Part shown: piece after piece, positions 1-7,921 of the stretch | How positions within the stretch are numbered: the first letter of the stretch is position 1 | Layout: each line of letters begins with the position of its first letter | Assembly (NCBI GenBank): GCA_021775275.1 | Contig: JAJFIE010000244.1 | Location: 1 to 13,195, forward strand | DNA: 13,195 bases | Source: Rhodospirillales bacterium | GTDB taxonomy: Bacteria > Pseudomonadota > Alphaproteobacteria > Rhodospirillales > Casp-alpha2 | Direction of reading: 5' to 3' | Notes under the pieces: model-generated | Seen by the model: only the letters and a program-made list of their open reading frames with translations | What the model was told of the DNA's origin: nothing | Database searches by the model: none | Position numbers and translations under genes: made by a program

Positions 1-198
1 CAGTCCTTTGGCCACGACGTGTCGCGTCAAATCCCGTTCGGTTACGATACCGGTCAGTTTTCCGTCATCATCCACCACAATAACGGCCGAGATATTCTTG
101 CCAGCCATCAATTCCGCCGCCGCGCGCGCCGAATCACTTTTCGTGACCGAGCAAACTTCCTGTTCACTGACAACACCTGGAATGATCTTACGATTCAT
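1..198 (-). CDS. CBS-domain protein, N-terminal 66 residues (gene continues past the left edge)
   Basis: The visible part begins MNRKIIPGVVSEQEV and continues into a typical first CBS motif: about residues 20-66 contain AAELMAGKNISAVIVVDDDG, then LTGIVTERDLTRHVV. CBS pairs usually bind adenine nucleotides and act as energy or redox sensors. Short stand-alone CBS proteins of about 140 residues are common in alphaproteobacteria, and this looks like one of them, but the C-terminal part is outside the window and a further fused domain cannot be excluded. The ATG at 198-196 is supported by AAAAAGGAG ending nine bases upstream. It lies 140 bases downstream of the CorC-like gene on the same strand; with its own ribosome site and a small hairpin in between, it may or may not be co-transcribed. 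The CBS call is secure; the function is not known. Confidence 0.85.
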   Translation of the reverse strand, partial: MNRKIIPGVVSEQEVCSVTKSDSARAAAELMAGKNISAVIVVDDDGKLTGIVTERDLTRHVVAKGL

Positions 199-312
199 TA
201 GGCCGCACTCCTTTTTGCCGGATGTTGGATCGGTTCACGATCTCGTTATCGGCTATCATAGCGCAAATTGAAAAGAAAATGCACTAGTGGATAGAATCTA
301 ATAAATGCTTGC

Positions 313-326
313 GGCACTTATGTGCC
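313..326 (-). terminator. Small hairpin after the CorC-like gene; weak terminator candidate
   Basis: GGCAC-TTAT-GTGCC is a perfect 5-base-pair stem with a 4-base loop, starting 13 bases beyond the stop of the CorC-like gene. On the minus strand it is followed by GCAAGCATTTATTAG, which is A/T rich but lacks a clean run of T. Position fits the end of the aroK-aroB-CorC unit. The stem is short, so it may have no role. Confidence 0.25.
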
Positions 327-338
327 CGATTGTTGCTC

Positions 339-1634
339 TCACGAAACGATTATGGCTTCCTTCGTATCATCGTCCATCGGTGGTGTGATGAGGATCGAGG
401 TGATCTGATGGCGATGGCGGCACAGGATTTCAAAGCGGAATCCATGGAACATAAAGGCCTGTCCAATTTCGGGTATTCTGCGGCTTTCATGCAGCACCAG
501 CCCCGCCACTGTTGAGGCCTCCTCATCCGGCAGGTTCCATTCAAGTTCCCGATTGAGATCGCGAATGGTGACCGTGCCTTCCACCACATAATGTCCATCA
601 GCATCCACATGAACACCGCTGACGGCGACGTCGTGCTCGTCGGCAATATCGCCAACGATTTCCTCCAGAACATCCTCCAGCGTCACGATTCCCATCAGCG
701 CGCCATACTCATCAACAACGATGGCGAAGTGCTCGCGGCGTTCACGAAAGGCTTCCAGTTGATCATCAAGGGTGGTGGTTTCGGGTACGAACCAGGGCTC
801 CGAGGCGACACGCATGACGTCTTCTTCCGATTGCAGGTTTTCCTTTTCCGGATCGCCGAACAGGGCGCGCAGCAGGGCTTTCGCATGCAAGATTGCAACA
901 ATGTTATCAGGATCGTCACGCCACAAAGGAATGCGGGTATAGGGGCTCTCCAGAACCTCGCGGATGATTTCGTCGGGGGGCAGGGTGACGTCAATGGCGA
1001 CCAGGTGCTTGCGGTGGGTCATGACCTCACCGACCTGCACTTCGGACAACTCAAGTACACTGCGCAGCATGGCGCGTTCGCTCTTTACATCAACGTCATC
1101 GCGGTCATGTAATTCAATGGCCCCGCGCAACTCTTCATCGCCGCGGCCAAATACCTCGCTGGCGTCAAATTCGTGCCGGAACAGGTGGAAAATACACCGG
1201 ATCAACACATTGATGGATTGGGTTACAGGCGACAGCACAATGACCAGAAAGTTGACCAGTGGGGCAATGGTCAGGGCCATCCGGTTGGCGTTTTCGAAGG
1301 CATAGGTCTTGGGCAGGACTTCGGCAAAAATCAGTACCAACAAGGTCATGGCAATGGTTGCATAAAGAACCCCGGCTTCGCCAAACATGGTGATCAACAC
1401 ACTGGTAGCGATGGCCGACGCCAGGATATTCACCAGATTATTGCCCAGCAGGATGGTCCCGATCAGACGTTCCTTGCGCGCATGCAACTGGTTGACCAAC
1501 CGCGCGCGGGTGTCGCCAAGTTGCTCCATTTGATGCATGGCCGGGCGGGATGCTGCCGTCAGGGCCGTTTCCGATCCGGAAAAGAATGCCGACAACAGTA
1601 ACAGGACAAATATTGCGCTGAGTGAAATCAGCAT
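339..1634 (-). CDS. HlyC/CorC-family (CNNM/DUF21) membrane protein with CBS pair
   Basis: This 431-residue inner-membrane protein has the standard architecture of the family. An N-terminal DUF21/CNNM domain with about four membrane helices (residues 1-150) includes FFSGSETAL at 17-25 and EVLPKTYA at 105-112. A cytoplasmic CBS pair follows (about 203-260 and 272-330, with FAIVVDEYGALMGIVTLEDV), then a CorC_HlyC domain at about 340-420 (VEGTVTIRDLN and STVAGLVL). Relatives are implicated in Mg2+/Co2+ efflux or magnesium homeostasis; the old label 'hemolysin' is misleading. Length is normal. The ATG at 1634 has GAGAGG six bases upstream and lies 15 bases after aroB, so the two are almost certainly co-transcribed. 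Linkage of this family to aroK-aroB is, from memory, common in alphaproteobacteria and does not imply a role in the shikimate pathway. Substrate ion and transport direction are not shown by the sequence. Confidence 0.92.
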   Translation of the reverse strand: MLISLSAIFVLLLLSAFFSGSETALTAASRPAMHQMEQLGDTRARLVNQLHARKERLIGTILLGNNLVNILASAIATSVLITMFGEAGVLYATIAMTLLVLIFAEVLPKTYAFENANRMALTIAPLVNFLVIVLSPVTQSINVLIRCIFHLFRHEFDASEVFGRGDEELRGAIELHDRDDVDVKSERAMLRSVLELSEVQVGEVMTHRKHLVAIDVTLPPDEIIREVLESPYTRIPLWRDDPDNIVAILHAKALLRALFGDPEKENLQSEEDVMRVASEPWFVPETTTLDDQLEAFRERREHFAIVVDEYGALMGIVTLEDVLEEIVGDIADEHDVAVSGVHVDADGHYVVEGTVTIRDLNRELEWNLPDEEASTVAGLVLHESRRIPEIGQAFMFHGFRFEILCRHRHQITSILITPPMDDDTKEAIIVS

Positions 1635-1649
1635 TGGATGCCTCTCAAG

Positions 1650-2795
1650 TTATACCAGTGCGTCCCGCAGGACCGTTAGAACATCGCCCTCATCCACGTC
1701 ACTGGTGACGAAGCCATCACCGATGGCGCGGGCCAGAATGAATGTCAGTTTTCCATCCGTGATCTTTTTATCAAGCCCCATATGGTCCAGTAAACGTTCT
1801 GCTGTCCACGAGGCGTCCGCGACCCCCGATAGATCACACGGGATTTCCAATTCGCTGAAGTGCGTGTGAAGACGTTCGGCGGAACCGATCGGGCACAATT
1901 TCAGGCGTTCGGAAAGTTGTAGCGCCATGACCGAGCCAATGGCGACACCTTCACCGTGGAGTAGCCGCGATGAGTATCCGGTTTCGACTTCAAGGGCATG
2001 GCCAAACGTGTGGCCGAAATTCAGTAATGCCCGTGCGCCATGCTCGCGTTCATCTTCGGCGACCACGGCGGCCTTTGCACGGCAACTGAGTGCGATAGCG
2101 TGCCGTTGGGCCTGAGCATCGCCCGAAAGCACACGGGCGCCATTGCTTTCCAGCCATTCGAAGAACCCGGCATCGCCAATCAGGCCATACTTGACGACCT
2201 CGGCGTATCCGGCGCGAAGCTCACGTGCGGGAAGGGTGCCGAGGGTATCGGTGTCGGCCAGCACCAGCCGTGGCTGATGAAATGCGCCGACAAGGTTCTT
2301 GCCATGAGGAGAATTGATGCCGGTTTTGCCGCCGACGGAGCTATCCACCTGCGCCAGCAAGGATGTGGGTATCTGCACGAAATCAATACCGCGCAAGGTC
2401 ACCGCCGCTGTGAACCCCACCAAATCACCAATAACGCCACCGCCCAGGGCAATGATGATGGTGTTTCGTTCAATGCGTTTTTCCAGCAACTCGGTGGTCA
2501 GACGTTCCAGTTGCGCGAAGCTCTTGGTCTGTTCGCCCGGCTCCAGAATGATGGTATCGGTCTTGACCCCGATACCTTCCAGCGAGGCGACAAGAGGCGC
2601 CAGCCAGTGCTTGGCAACGTTCCTGTCGGTAATTACCACCGTTTTCTTGCGGCGCATCAACGGAGCGATCAGTTCTCCCGCCTGATCAATAACACCGGAG
2701 CCTAGGCAAATGTCGTAGCTGCGCGTTCCCAGATCCACATGCACAACGTCCTGATCGTCACCGGGTTCAGCTAATGGGGTGGTTTCTGGCGTCAT
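1650..2795 (-). CDS. aroB: 3-dehydroquinate synthase
   Basis: AroB converts 3-deoxy-D-arabino-heptulosonate 7-phosphate to 3-dehydroquinate, step two of the shikimate pathway to aromatic amino acids, in the cytoplasm with NAD+ and a divalent metal. The 381-residue product shows the family motifs in order: PGEQTKS (86-92), the NAD-binding ALGGGVIGD (116-124), PTSLLAQVDSSVGGKTGIN (143-161), GKNLVGAFHQP (165-175), GYAEVVKYGLI (196-206), NFGHTFGHALE (259-269) and LLHGEGVAIG (278-287). The expected metal ligands are E199, H262 and H280, all present. Length is slightly above the usual 360-370 because of about 17 extra N-terminal residues. The ATG overlaps the aroK stop codon (ATGA, 4 bases), implying translational coupling. 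A complete, normal enzyme. Confidence 0.98.
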   Translation of the reverse strand: MTPETTPLAEPGDDQDVVHVDLGTRSYDICLGSGVIDQAGELIAPLMRRKKTVVITDRNVAKHWLAPLVASLEGIGVKTDTIILEPGEQTKSFAQLERLTTELLEKRIERNTIIIALGGGVIGDLVGFTAAVTLRGIDFVQIPTSLLAQVDSSVGGKTGINSPHGKNLVGAFHQPRLVLADTDTLGTLPARELRAGYAEVVKYGLIGDAGFFEWLESNGARVLSGDAQAQRHAIALSCRAKAAVVAEDEREHGARALLNFGHTFGHALEVETGYSSRLLHGEGVAIGSVMALQLSERLKLCPIGSAERLHTHFSELEIPCDLSGVADASWTAERLLDHMGLDKKITDGKLTFILARAIGDGFVTSDVDEGDVLTVLRDALV

Positions 2796-3439
2796 GATTT
2801 TGCACTACCTGCGGGGGCGAAAAGAAATGTGTCCAGGGCATTCATAATGGCATCGGTGGTCAGATCAATGCCTTCCGCACCGGTATCAACAACTATATCG
2901 GCATTCGCATAGACGGGGTAGCGCTGCCCCATCAGTTTTTTCAGTGTCTCTTTCGGATTACCCCCGCTGAGAAGCGGGCGACCGCCACGACGTCCTGTCC
3001 GTTTGGAGAGGATATCCAGATCGGCGCGTAACCACACCGAAACGCCGGTTGCGGAAATGATTCCGCGAATCGATTCGCTCATGAATGCACCGCCCCCAGT
3101 GGCCAGGACCTGTGGGCCGCTCTCCAGAAGGCGTCGAATAACACGCTCTTCACCATCGCGAAATGCCGGTTCGCCATAGATTTCGAAGAAATCCTCGATG
3201 GAGCAACCGGCGGCTTCTTCAATTTCCTGGTCCGCGTCAATAAAGGGAATCCCCAGCTGTACCGCCAGTTTGCGCCCGACGCTGGACTTTCCTGCTCCCA
3301 TTAAACCGACGAGCACGATAGACCTGCTCGAAAGCCGGGAAACAATCGATGAATTATTGTTCAAGGCGGCGCTCCAAGGTGGCGGTCCACGGCGTTGTAA
3401 GCCTGCCTGTGAGCCGATAGACTGCCGAAAATTTGTCAT
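2792..3439 (-). CDS. aroK: Shikimate kinase
   Basis: AroK phosphorylates shikimate to shikimate 3-phosphate with ATP. Numbered from the ATG at 3439, the protein has Walker A GLMGAGKS (45-52), the Mg/shikimate acidic pair in FIDADQE (D68, D70), shikimate-binding R94 in AFRDGEE, the ATGGGAF loop (113-119), the LID segment GRRGGRPLL with R154, and RYPVY with R173. All key residues are present. The 215-residue frame is longer than the usual 170-190, and its ATG has no recognisable ribosome site. An in-frame TTG at 3364-3362 (residue 26) has GGAG seven bases upstream and would give a 190-residue protein starting close to the kinase core, so TTG may be the true start. It heads the aroK-aroB-CorC unit and is divergent from the xerD operon. 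Confidence 0.96.
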   Translation of the reverse strand: MTNFRQSIGSQAGLQRRGPPPWSAALNNNSSIVSRLSSRSIVLVGLMGAGKSSVGRKLAVQLGIPFIDADQEIEEAAGCSIEDFFEIYGEPAFRDGEERVIRRLLESGPQVLATGGGAFMSESIRGIISATGVSVWLRADLDILSKRTGRRGGRPLLSGGNPKETLKKLMGQRYPVYANADIVVDTGAEGIDLTTDAIMNALDTFLFAPAGSAKS

Positions 3440-3445
3440 AGTTGT

Positions 3446-3474
3446 AGTCTACATAGTCCATTGGCCGTCGTTAA
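3446..3474 (-). promoter_or_regulatory. Candidate promoter for the aroK-aroB-CorC unit
   Basis: On the minus strand TTAACG (3474-3469) and TAGACT (3451-3446) are separated by exactly 17 bases and each matches the housekeeping -35 and -10 hexamers at four of six positions. Transcription would begin close to the ATG at 3439. That would leave almost no leader for an ATG start, but about 75 bases for the TTG start at 3364, in line with the GGAG before that TTG. A dyad TGTAG-T-CTACA (3443-3453) overlaps the -10 box. The rest of the 107-base divergent gap holds TGCG-TTTTT-CGCA (3487-3499 region) and no stronger signal. Weak matches, so low confidence. Confidence 0.3.
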
Positions 3475-3546
3475 AGCGAGGATTTTTGCGTTTTTCGCAC
3501 GAATTCAGGCTATTTATGAGTTCATGATCTAAGGGTGTCTTTCCGA

Positions 3547-3687
3547 ATGATGAGGATTTCTACAATAGTGATGGTGTTGCTTCTGGCCGGACTGGTCGGC
3601 GGAGCCGTTTTCCTGGCTACATGGGAGATTCCAGCGCCGTCTGCTCCCGTCGAGAAAGTCATCTCCAATGACCAGTTCCCCAATTAA
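3547..3687 (+). CDS. 46-residue single-helix membrane peptide, unknown function
   Basis: The frame encodes 46 residues starting MMRISTIVMVLLLAGLVGGA. Residues 4-24 form one hydrophobic helix, followed by a short polar tail (ATWEIPAPSAPVEKVI, ending NDQFPN), so an inner-membrane peptide with a periplasmic tail is the likely topology. The start is supported by AAGGGTG nine bases upstream, the best ribosome site in this divergent gap; a second ATG at 3550 is also possible. It overlaps the next gene by 20 bases in another frame, suggesting translational coupling. I recall small proteins with a similar TW-[DE]-IPAP-x-x-PVEKV tail at this place in Rhodospirillales genomes, but cannot verify that here. 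No function is known to me. Its short length means standard gene callers may miss it. Confidence 0.72.
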   Translation: MMRISTIVMVLLLAGLVGGAVFLATWEIPAPSAPVEKVISNDQFPN

Positions 3688-5566
3688 GGCAATGAACGGG
3701 CTTTCCCGGTTCGTGCCAGGAATAGCGATTGCCACCTTGTTCGCAGGAGCAATGTTTTCTGGCGCTTTCCACGCGGCGCTTGCGCAAAGCGACGAGCCCA
3801 CGACGCTTGAGCCGCAATCTCTTGATGCGGTTCCGGTGGATGGCGCCGCCGGGGGCAATGGCGTGATAGTGGAAGAGGATACCAGCGGCGCCACCTGGTC
3901 AACACCAACGACGACGCCGTCGGCGGTTATTGGTGAGGGCAGTAGTTCCATTGAGGTCAATGTTCTCAAAACACTGGGCGCGGATATGGCCGGTGTGCTC
4001 AATGGCGACAACGGCGGGTTTCAGCCCGACCTGTGGCGGGGAACGCCCCGTCAGGCAATTGATGGCCTGCTGGCGACCATGCCGGTGCATACCACGTCTC
4101 CTGCCATGCGGGATTTGATGCGCAGGCTTTTTCTGACCCAGGCAATCCCGCCGGAGGGAGAAGCTGTCGATGGTGGGTTCATTGCGCGCAGGCTCGAGTT
4201 GCTGGCGGACATGGGCGACGTGTCCTCCGTGGAACGTCTGCTCGCCATTACGCCGGGGCGCGAGGCAAGCCCACGACTGATCCGCATCGAGATCGACATT
4301 AACCTGCTCCAGGGCGACTTTGTCCGAGCCTGTGCACTGGCAAGCGGGTCGGGACAAGAAAGCGTCGATGATTACAAACAGAAGCTTTTGATCTTCTGTG
4401 ATGTTCTTTCGGGCGCATACGCCGAAGCGCAGCTTGGCCTGTCACTGCTGCGCGAAATAGGAGTGGAAGACGAAGATTATTTCCTGATGCTGGACGCCAT
4501 GATGGCGTCGGAGGTTCCCATTGTTGACGATCTGTCAAATCTGACTCCCCTGCATTTGGGTATTGTCCGTGCCAGCCGGGCGCGGTTGGGCCCTGAGTCC
4601 ACGGCGGTTCTGCCTCCGACAGTCCTATCAGCCATGGCCGGTAATCCTGATCTGGAGATGCGTGATCGCCTCGTGGCGGCAGAACAGGCGGCGAGCACGG
4701 GTGTGTTGTCCATCGAAGACATGCGCACCCTCTATGATGGCATTACCTTCGGTGAAAATGCACTGAGGACTCCGTTAACCACAGCGGAAACCCTGCCAGG
4801 TCCCGAAGCGCGCGCCCTGCTATATCAGGTGGCCAGTCGCCAGACTGTCGATGGCGCGCGAGCGGAGGTGACGTCACTGGCGCTGGAAACCGCACGTAGC
4901 ACCAGTCTTTATGCAATGACCGCGCAGGTCTTCAATGATGTTATCAAACAGATTCCGCCCCGCACTGACCTGATCTGGTTTGCCGGTCATGCGGTGCGCG
5001 CTCTTGTGGCCGCAGGGAACGCAGAGGCTGCGTCAGGATGGCTGGGGCTGTTGCGGGGGAGCGCTTCGCTGTCGGACGAGTCGGCGCTGATTCTGGCGCA
5101 ACTGACGCCGGTAGTGCGATTGGCGGGCCTGGACGACGCCAACCAGTTTGTACGAACGGACATTGGTGTATGGTGGACGTCCGAGAGCGGTACGCCGGGA
5201 AGCCGCGAGCGCGCTGTCCTCTACTATAGCCTGCTGGAAAGTCTCGGGCATCCCGTTGATCCGTCTGTGTGGGACCAACTGGGATACGATAAATCGACTG
5301 TCGATGATGGCGATGGTGTGGGTGATGACGTTGCTCAAATACCTGTTTTGCCTGACCCTGTGTTATGGCATCGGCTTACAGGGACCGCCCGATCCGGAAA
5401 AACCGGGGAAACGGCGCTGCTGGCGCTTGCAACGCTGGGGACGCGAGGAACCGTCGGGGCGCATCCGCTGGCGATCTCGCATGTTGTGCAGACCCTGACC
5501 CTGGTCGGGCTGGATACTGAGGCGCGTGCACTGGCTGTCGAGGCGGCGCTCGCGGGGGGCCTATGA
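3668..5566 (+). CDS. Exported alpha-helical protein of unknown function, 632 residues
   Basis: The product begins with a Sec-type signal peptide: basic residues K7 and R14, a hydrophobic stretch at about 15-35, and a cleavage site after A-L-A (37-39), so it is predicted to be periplasmic. After a low-complexity Ser/Thr/Gly/acidic linker (about 40-105), the rest is rich in Leu, Ala, Glu and Asp in amphipathic stretches, resembling an alpha-solenoid or TPR-like repeat protein. No catalytic motif was recognised. A segment near the C-terminal third (VWWTSESGTPGSRERAVLYY) looks distinctive. Proteins in this place are, from memory, sometimes labelled 'antifreeze glycopeptide AFGP related', which is not a functional assignment. 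Starts at 3668 and 3692 are both possible; neither has a strong ribosome site, in keeping with coupling to the 46-residue gene it overlaps. It overlaps xerD by 4 bases. Confidence 0.85.
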   Translation: MTSSPIKAMNGLSRFVPGIAIATLFAGAMFSGAFHAALAQSDEPTTLEPQSLDAVPVDGAAGGNGVIVEEDTSGATWSTPTTTPSAVIGEGSSSIEVNVLKTLGADMAGVLNGDNGGFQPDLWRGTPRQAIDGLLATMPVHTTSPAMRDLMRRLFLTQAIPPEGEAVDGGFIARRLELLADMGDVSSVERLLAITPGREASPRLIRIEIDINLLQGDFVRACALASGSGQESVDDYKQKLLIFCDVLSGAYAEAQLGLSLLREIGVEDEDYFLMLDAMMASEVPIVDDLSNLTPLHLGIVRASRARLGPESTAVLPPTVLSAMAGNPDLEMRDRLVAAEQAASTGVLSIEDMRTLYDGITFGENALRTPLTTAETLPGPEARALLYQVASRQTVDGARAEVTSLALETARSTSLYAMTAQVFNDVIKQIPPRTDLIWFAGHAVRALVAAGNAEAASGWLGLLRGSASLSDESALILAQLTPVVRLAGLDDANQFVRTDIGVWWTSESGTPGSRERAVLYYSLLESLGHPVDPSVWDQLGYDKSTVDDGDGVGDDVAQIPVLPDPVLWHRLTGTARSGKTGETALLALATLGTRGTVGAHPLAISHVVQTLTLVGLDTEARALAVEAALAGGL

Positions 5567-6561
5567 GCACCACCCGCAAGGGAGAGAGCCGGATGGCCGG
5601 GAATGGTGATACGTCGTCTCGTAGCACCGACCTGCGTTGGATCAACTCCTATCTGGAGATGCTCTCGGTCGAGCGAGGTGCAGCCGATAATACACTCGAG
5701 TCCTACCGTCGGGATCTGGAACGGTTCAGCGCCTATTGCACAAGTCGAGACAAGCGACCGGAGGATGTGGACGCAGACATCATTCGCGGCTATCTGCGAG
5801 ACCTGTCGGCCCATGGCATGGCATCTTCCACGGCGGCGCGACAGCTATCTTCCATCCGTCAGTTCTTTCGCTTTCTTTTTGACGAAGGCGTGCGGAACGA
5901 CAACCCCGTCACCGATGTTGATAGTCCCAAGGCAACCAGTAGCCTGCCCAAGTACCTGAGTGAAGACGAGGTTGAGAGCCTACTCCTTGCAGGGAAAATG
6001 TTTGGTGGACCTGAAGGGGTGCGCCTGACGGCGTTGCTTGAAATACTTTATGCGTCGGGATTGCGGGTCTCGGAACTGGTCGGGTTGCCCCTGTCGGCGA
6101 TCTCCGGCGACGGGCGCATGCTGATTGTCCGGGGCAAGGGGGGCAAGGAACGCATGGTGCCGCTGAGCGAACCCGCCATGGACGCACTGGAAGCTTACCG
6201 TAACGTCCGGGATCATTTTTTGCAGAAAGGAAAAGGCGTTGGCCGTACAACGTCGGCGGTGAATTTCCTGTTTGCGTCCCGTGGCCGCGAAGGGCACCTG
6301 ACACGGGCGAGGTTCGGGCAGTTGATGAAGGAAGTGGCGGCAGCGGCAGACATTGATCCCAAACGGGTATCCCCCCACGTTCTGCGTCATTCCTTCGCCA
6401 GTCATATGCTGGCTCACGGCGCGGATTTGCGTGCACTGCAACAGATGCTCGGGCATTCGGACATCTCAACCACGCAAATCTATACCCATGTGCTTGATGA
6501 ACGTCTCAAGGCGTTGGTGGAAAGTGCTCACCCACTGTCCGATCTGGCGGGAAATAATTAA
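5563..6561 (+). CDS. xerD: Tyrosine recombinase XerD
   Basis: XerD, with XerC, resolves chromosome dimers at dif in the terminus region, activated by FtsK. The 332-residue protein has an N-terminal SAM-like core-binding domain (about 22-108) and a C-terminal catalytic domain (about 128-320). All six catalytic positions are present: R168 in SGLRVSEL, K192 in GKGGKERMVP, H272 and R275 in HVLRHSF, H298 in LGHSD and nucleophile Y307 in IYTHV, with the same internal spacing as E. coli XerD except for about eight extra residues near 220-232. The ATG at 5563 overlaps the previous stop (ATGA). A second ATG at 5593 has GGAGAGAG just upstream and could be the true start, giving 322 residues. XerD rather than XerC is preferred because of linkage to aroK-aroB, which I recall from alphaproteobacteria. 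Confidence 0.93.
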   Translation: MSTTRKGESRMAGNGDTSSRSTDLRWINSYLEMLSVERGAADNTLESYRRDLERFSAYCTSRDKRPEDVDADIIRGYLRDLSAHGMASSTAARQLSSIRQFFRFLFDEGVRNDNPVTDVDSPKATSSLPKYLSEDEVESLLLAGKMFGGPEGVRLTALLEILYASGLRVSELVGLPLSAISGDGRMLIVRGKGGKERMVPLSEPAMDALEAYRNVRDHFLQKGKGVGRTTSAVNFLFASRGREGHLTRARFGQLMKEVAAAADIDPKRVSPHVLRHSFASHMLAHGADLRALQQMLGHSDISTTQIYTHVLDERLKALVESAHPLSDLAGNN

Positions 6562-6576
6562 GCCAGCCCTAGCCCA

Positions 6577-7908
6577 TTACCCCTGGCCCATCACCCGGTG
6601 CAATAACCAGTTGGCGTTTCGCAGCAATCTGGCGTCATCGCCGCGTGGTCCGATCACCTGAACCCCAAGGGGAAGGCCGTTCGGACCTTCCATCAGTGGC
6701 AAGGTGATGGAAGGGGTGCCGCAAAATGATGCAAGCGTGTTGAACACGGCATTGCCGGTGGAACTGAGTCCCGCCGGGGCTTCCCCGGGCGATGCCGGGG
6801 TAATGATAATATCATAATGATCAAAGCAGAGGTTAAGCCCGGAATTCAATAAATCCCGACCTTCCACGGCGATGTTGTAATCGACAGCGCTGACCTTCTG
6901 GCCAAATTCAATTTGCTCGCAAAGGGTATCGGTCAGTTTGTCCTTGCCCCGCTCGTAATAACGGGCGAGGTTTTTTGCCAGGTCCGCACACATGATGTCG
7001 CGATGCATTTTAACTGCATGGTCGAAAGGTTCCGATAACGGTAAATCGTGGCAATCACCGCCCAGAAGTTCGGCAAGTTCGCCGAAGGCTTGTTGGGTTT
7101 CGGTGTCAGCCTGATCCCAAACCGCTGTCCTGGCAAAGGCGACAACGGGCGTTATGGGTGGTTCCGTGGCCAGCGTTTCACGTAAACTTGGGTGGGCGCG
7201 GGCGCGGGTATAGGGGTCGCCGGGATCGTAAGCGACAAGGGTCTCGGTCAACAAGGCTGCGTCCGCAATGGAACGGGTGAAGGTGCCGATCGTATCAAGT
7301 GAACCGGACAGCGCCAGGACGCCGGGCCTGGGGATCAGCCCATGGGTCGGCTTGAAGCCGACGACACCGCAGAACGAAGCCGGGCGGATAACGGACCCAT
7401 TGGTTTGGGTTCCAATAGCCAGGGGGACCATAAAGGACGCCACCGCTGCCGCAGAGCCGCTGGACGAGCCACCGGGTGTATGTTCCGGGTTATGCGGGTT
7501 TCTGGTTTTCCCTGGTCCGTTGACGGCCAGTTCAGTGGTCACCGTTTTGCCCATAATGACGGCGCCGGCTTCCCGTAACAGGCTGACGGCTTTGCAATCC
7601 TCCATGGGCTGGCGACCGCTATCGAGAACTGTGCCGTTCTCCGTCGGCATGGATTTGGTATCAAAAATGTCTTTGATACCGACGGGAATGCCGTGTAGCG
7701 GTCCCAATGCACCCCCTGCCTGACGGTGAGCATCACGGATGCGGGCCTGATCCATGGCATAGTCGGGATCAAGGTGCGTCCAGGCCTCAATTTCACCATC
7801 GACATGATCGATGCGATCAAGGCAGGCGCGGACCAATTCTTCGGAAGTAATCTCACCATCGCGAATTTTTGGCGCAGCGTCGGTGGCGGACAGTTCATGC
7901 AATGACAT
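6577..7908 (-). CDS. Amidase-signature family hydrolase
   Basis: The 443-residue product belongs to the GatA/FAAH amidase-signature family, which hydrolyses C-N amide bonds. The Ser-cisSer-Lys triad is visible: K79 in GIPVGIKD, cis-Ser S148 in TPGGSSSGSAAA and nucleophile S172 in QTNGSVIRPASFCG; the 24-residue spacing of the serines matches the family. The glycine-rich segment reads GTQTNGS rather than the GTDTGGS of true GatA, and no gatC or gatB is present, so a stand-alone amidase is more likely than tRNA amidotransferase. The substrate is unknown. The frame stays open to 7977, but I chose the ATG at 7908: the protein then begins at a typical N-terminus (MSLHELSATDAAPKI), it has AAAGG upstream, and it sits 13 bases after the 65-residue gene instead of overlapping it. 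It is the last gene of the TRAP operon and converges on xerD with 15 bases between stops. Confidence 0.92.
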   Translation of the reverse strand: MSLHELSATDAAPKIRDGEITSEELVRACLDRIDHVDGEIEAWTHLDPDYAMDQARIRDAHRQAGGALGPLHGIPVGIKDIFDTKSMPTENGTVLDSGRQPMEDCKAVSLLREAGAVIMGKTVTTELAVNGPGKTRNPHNPEHTPGGSSSGSAAAVASFMVPLAIGTQTNGSVIRPASFCGVVGFKPTHGLIPRPGVLALSGSLDTIGTFTRSIADAALLTETLVAYDPGDPYTRARAHPSLRETLATEPPITPVVAFARTAVWDQADTETQQAFGELAELLGGDCHDLPLSEPFDHAVKMHRDIMCADLAKNLARYYERGKDKLTDTLCEQIEFGQKVSAVDYNIAVEGRDLLNSGLNLCFDHYDIIITPASPGEAPAGLSSTGNAVFNTLASFCGTPSITLPLMEGPNGLPLGVQVIGPRGDDARLLRNANWLLHRVMGQG

Positions 7909-7921
7909 ACAGGTAACGCCT

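Noticed and set aside
2040..2705. 221-codon open frame on the plus strand inside aroB
   Set aside because: It lies wholly antisense to a motif-complete aroB, has no recognisable domain and no clear ribosome site; it follows from codon bias in GC-rich coding DNA.
3487..3499. TGCG-TTTTT-CGCA hairpin in the aroK/xerD-operon divergent gap
   Set aside because: A four-pair stem is too weak, and the place between two divergent starts does not suit a terminator.
3529..4011. 160-codon open frame on the minus strand across the 46-residue gene and the start of the exported protein
   Set aside because: It opposes a signal-peptide-bearing frame with good coupling, and its product is Ser/Pro-rich without domain signs.
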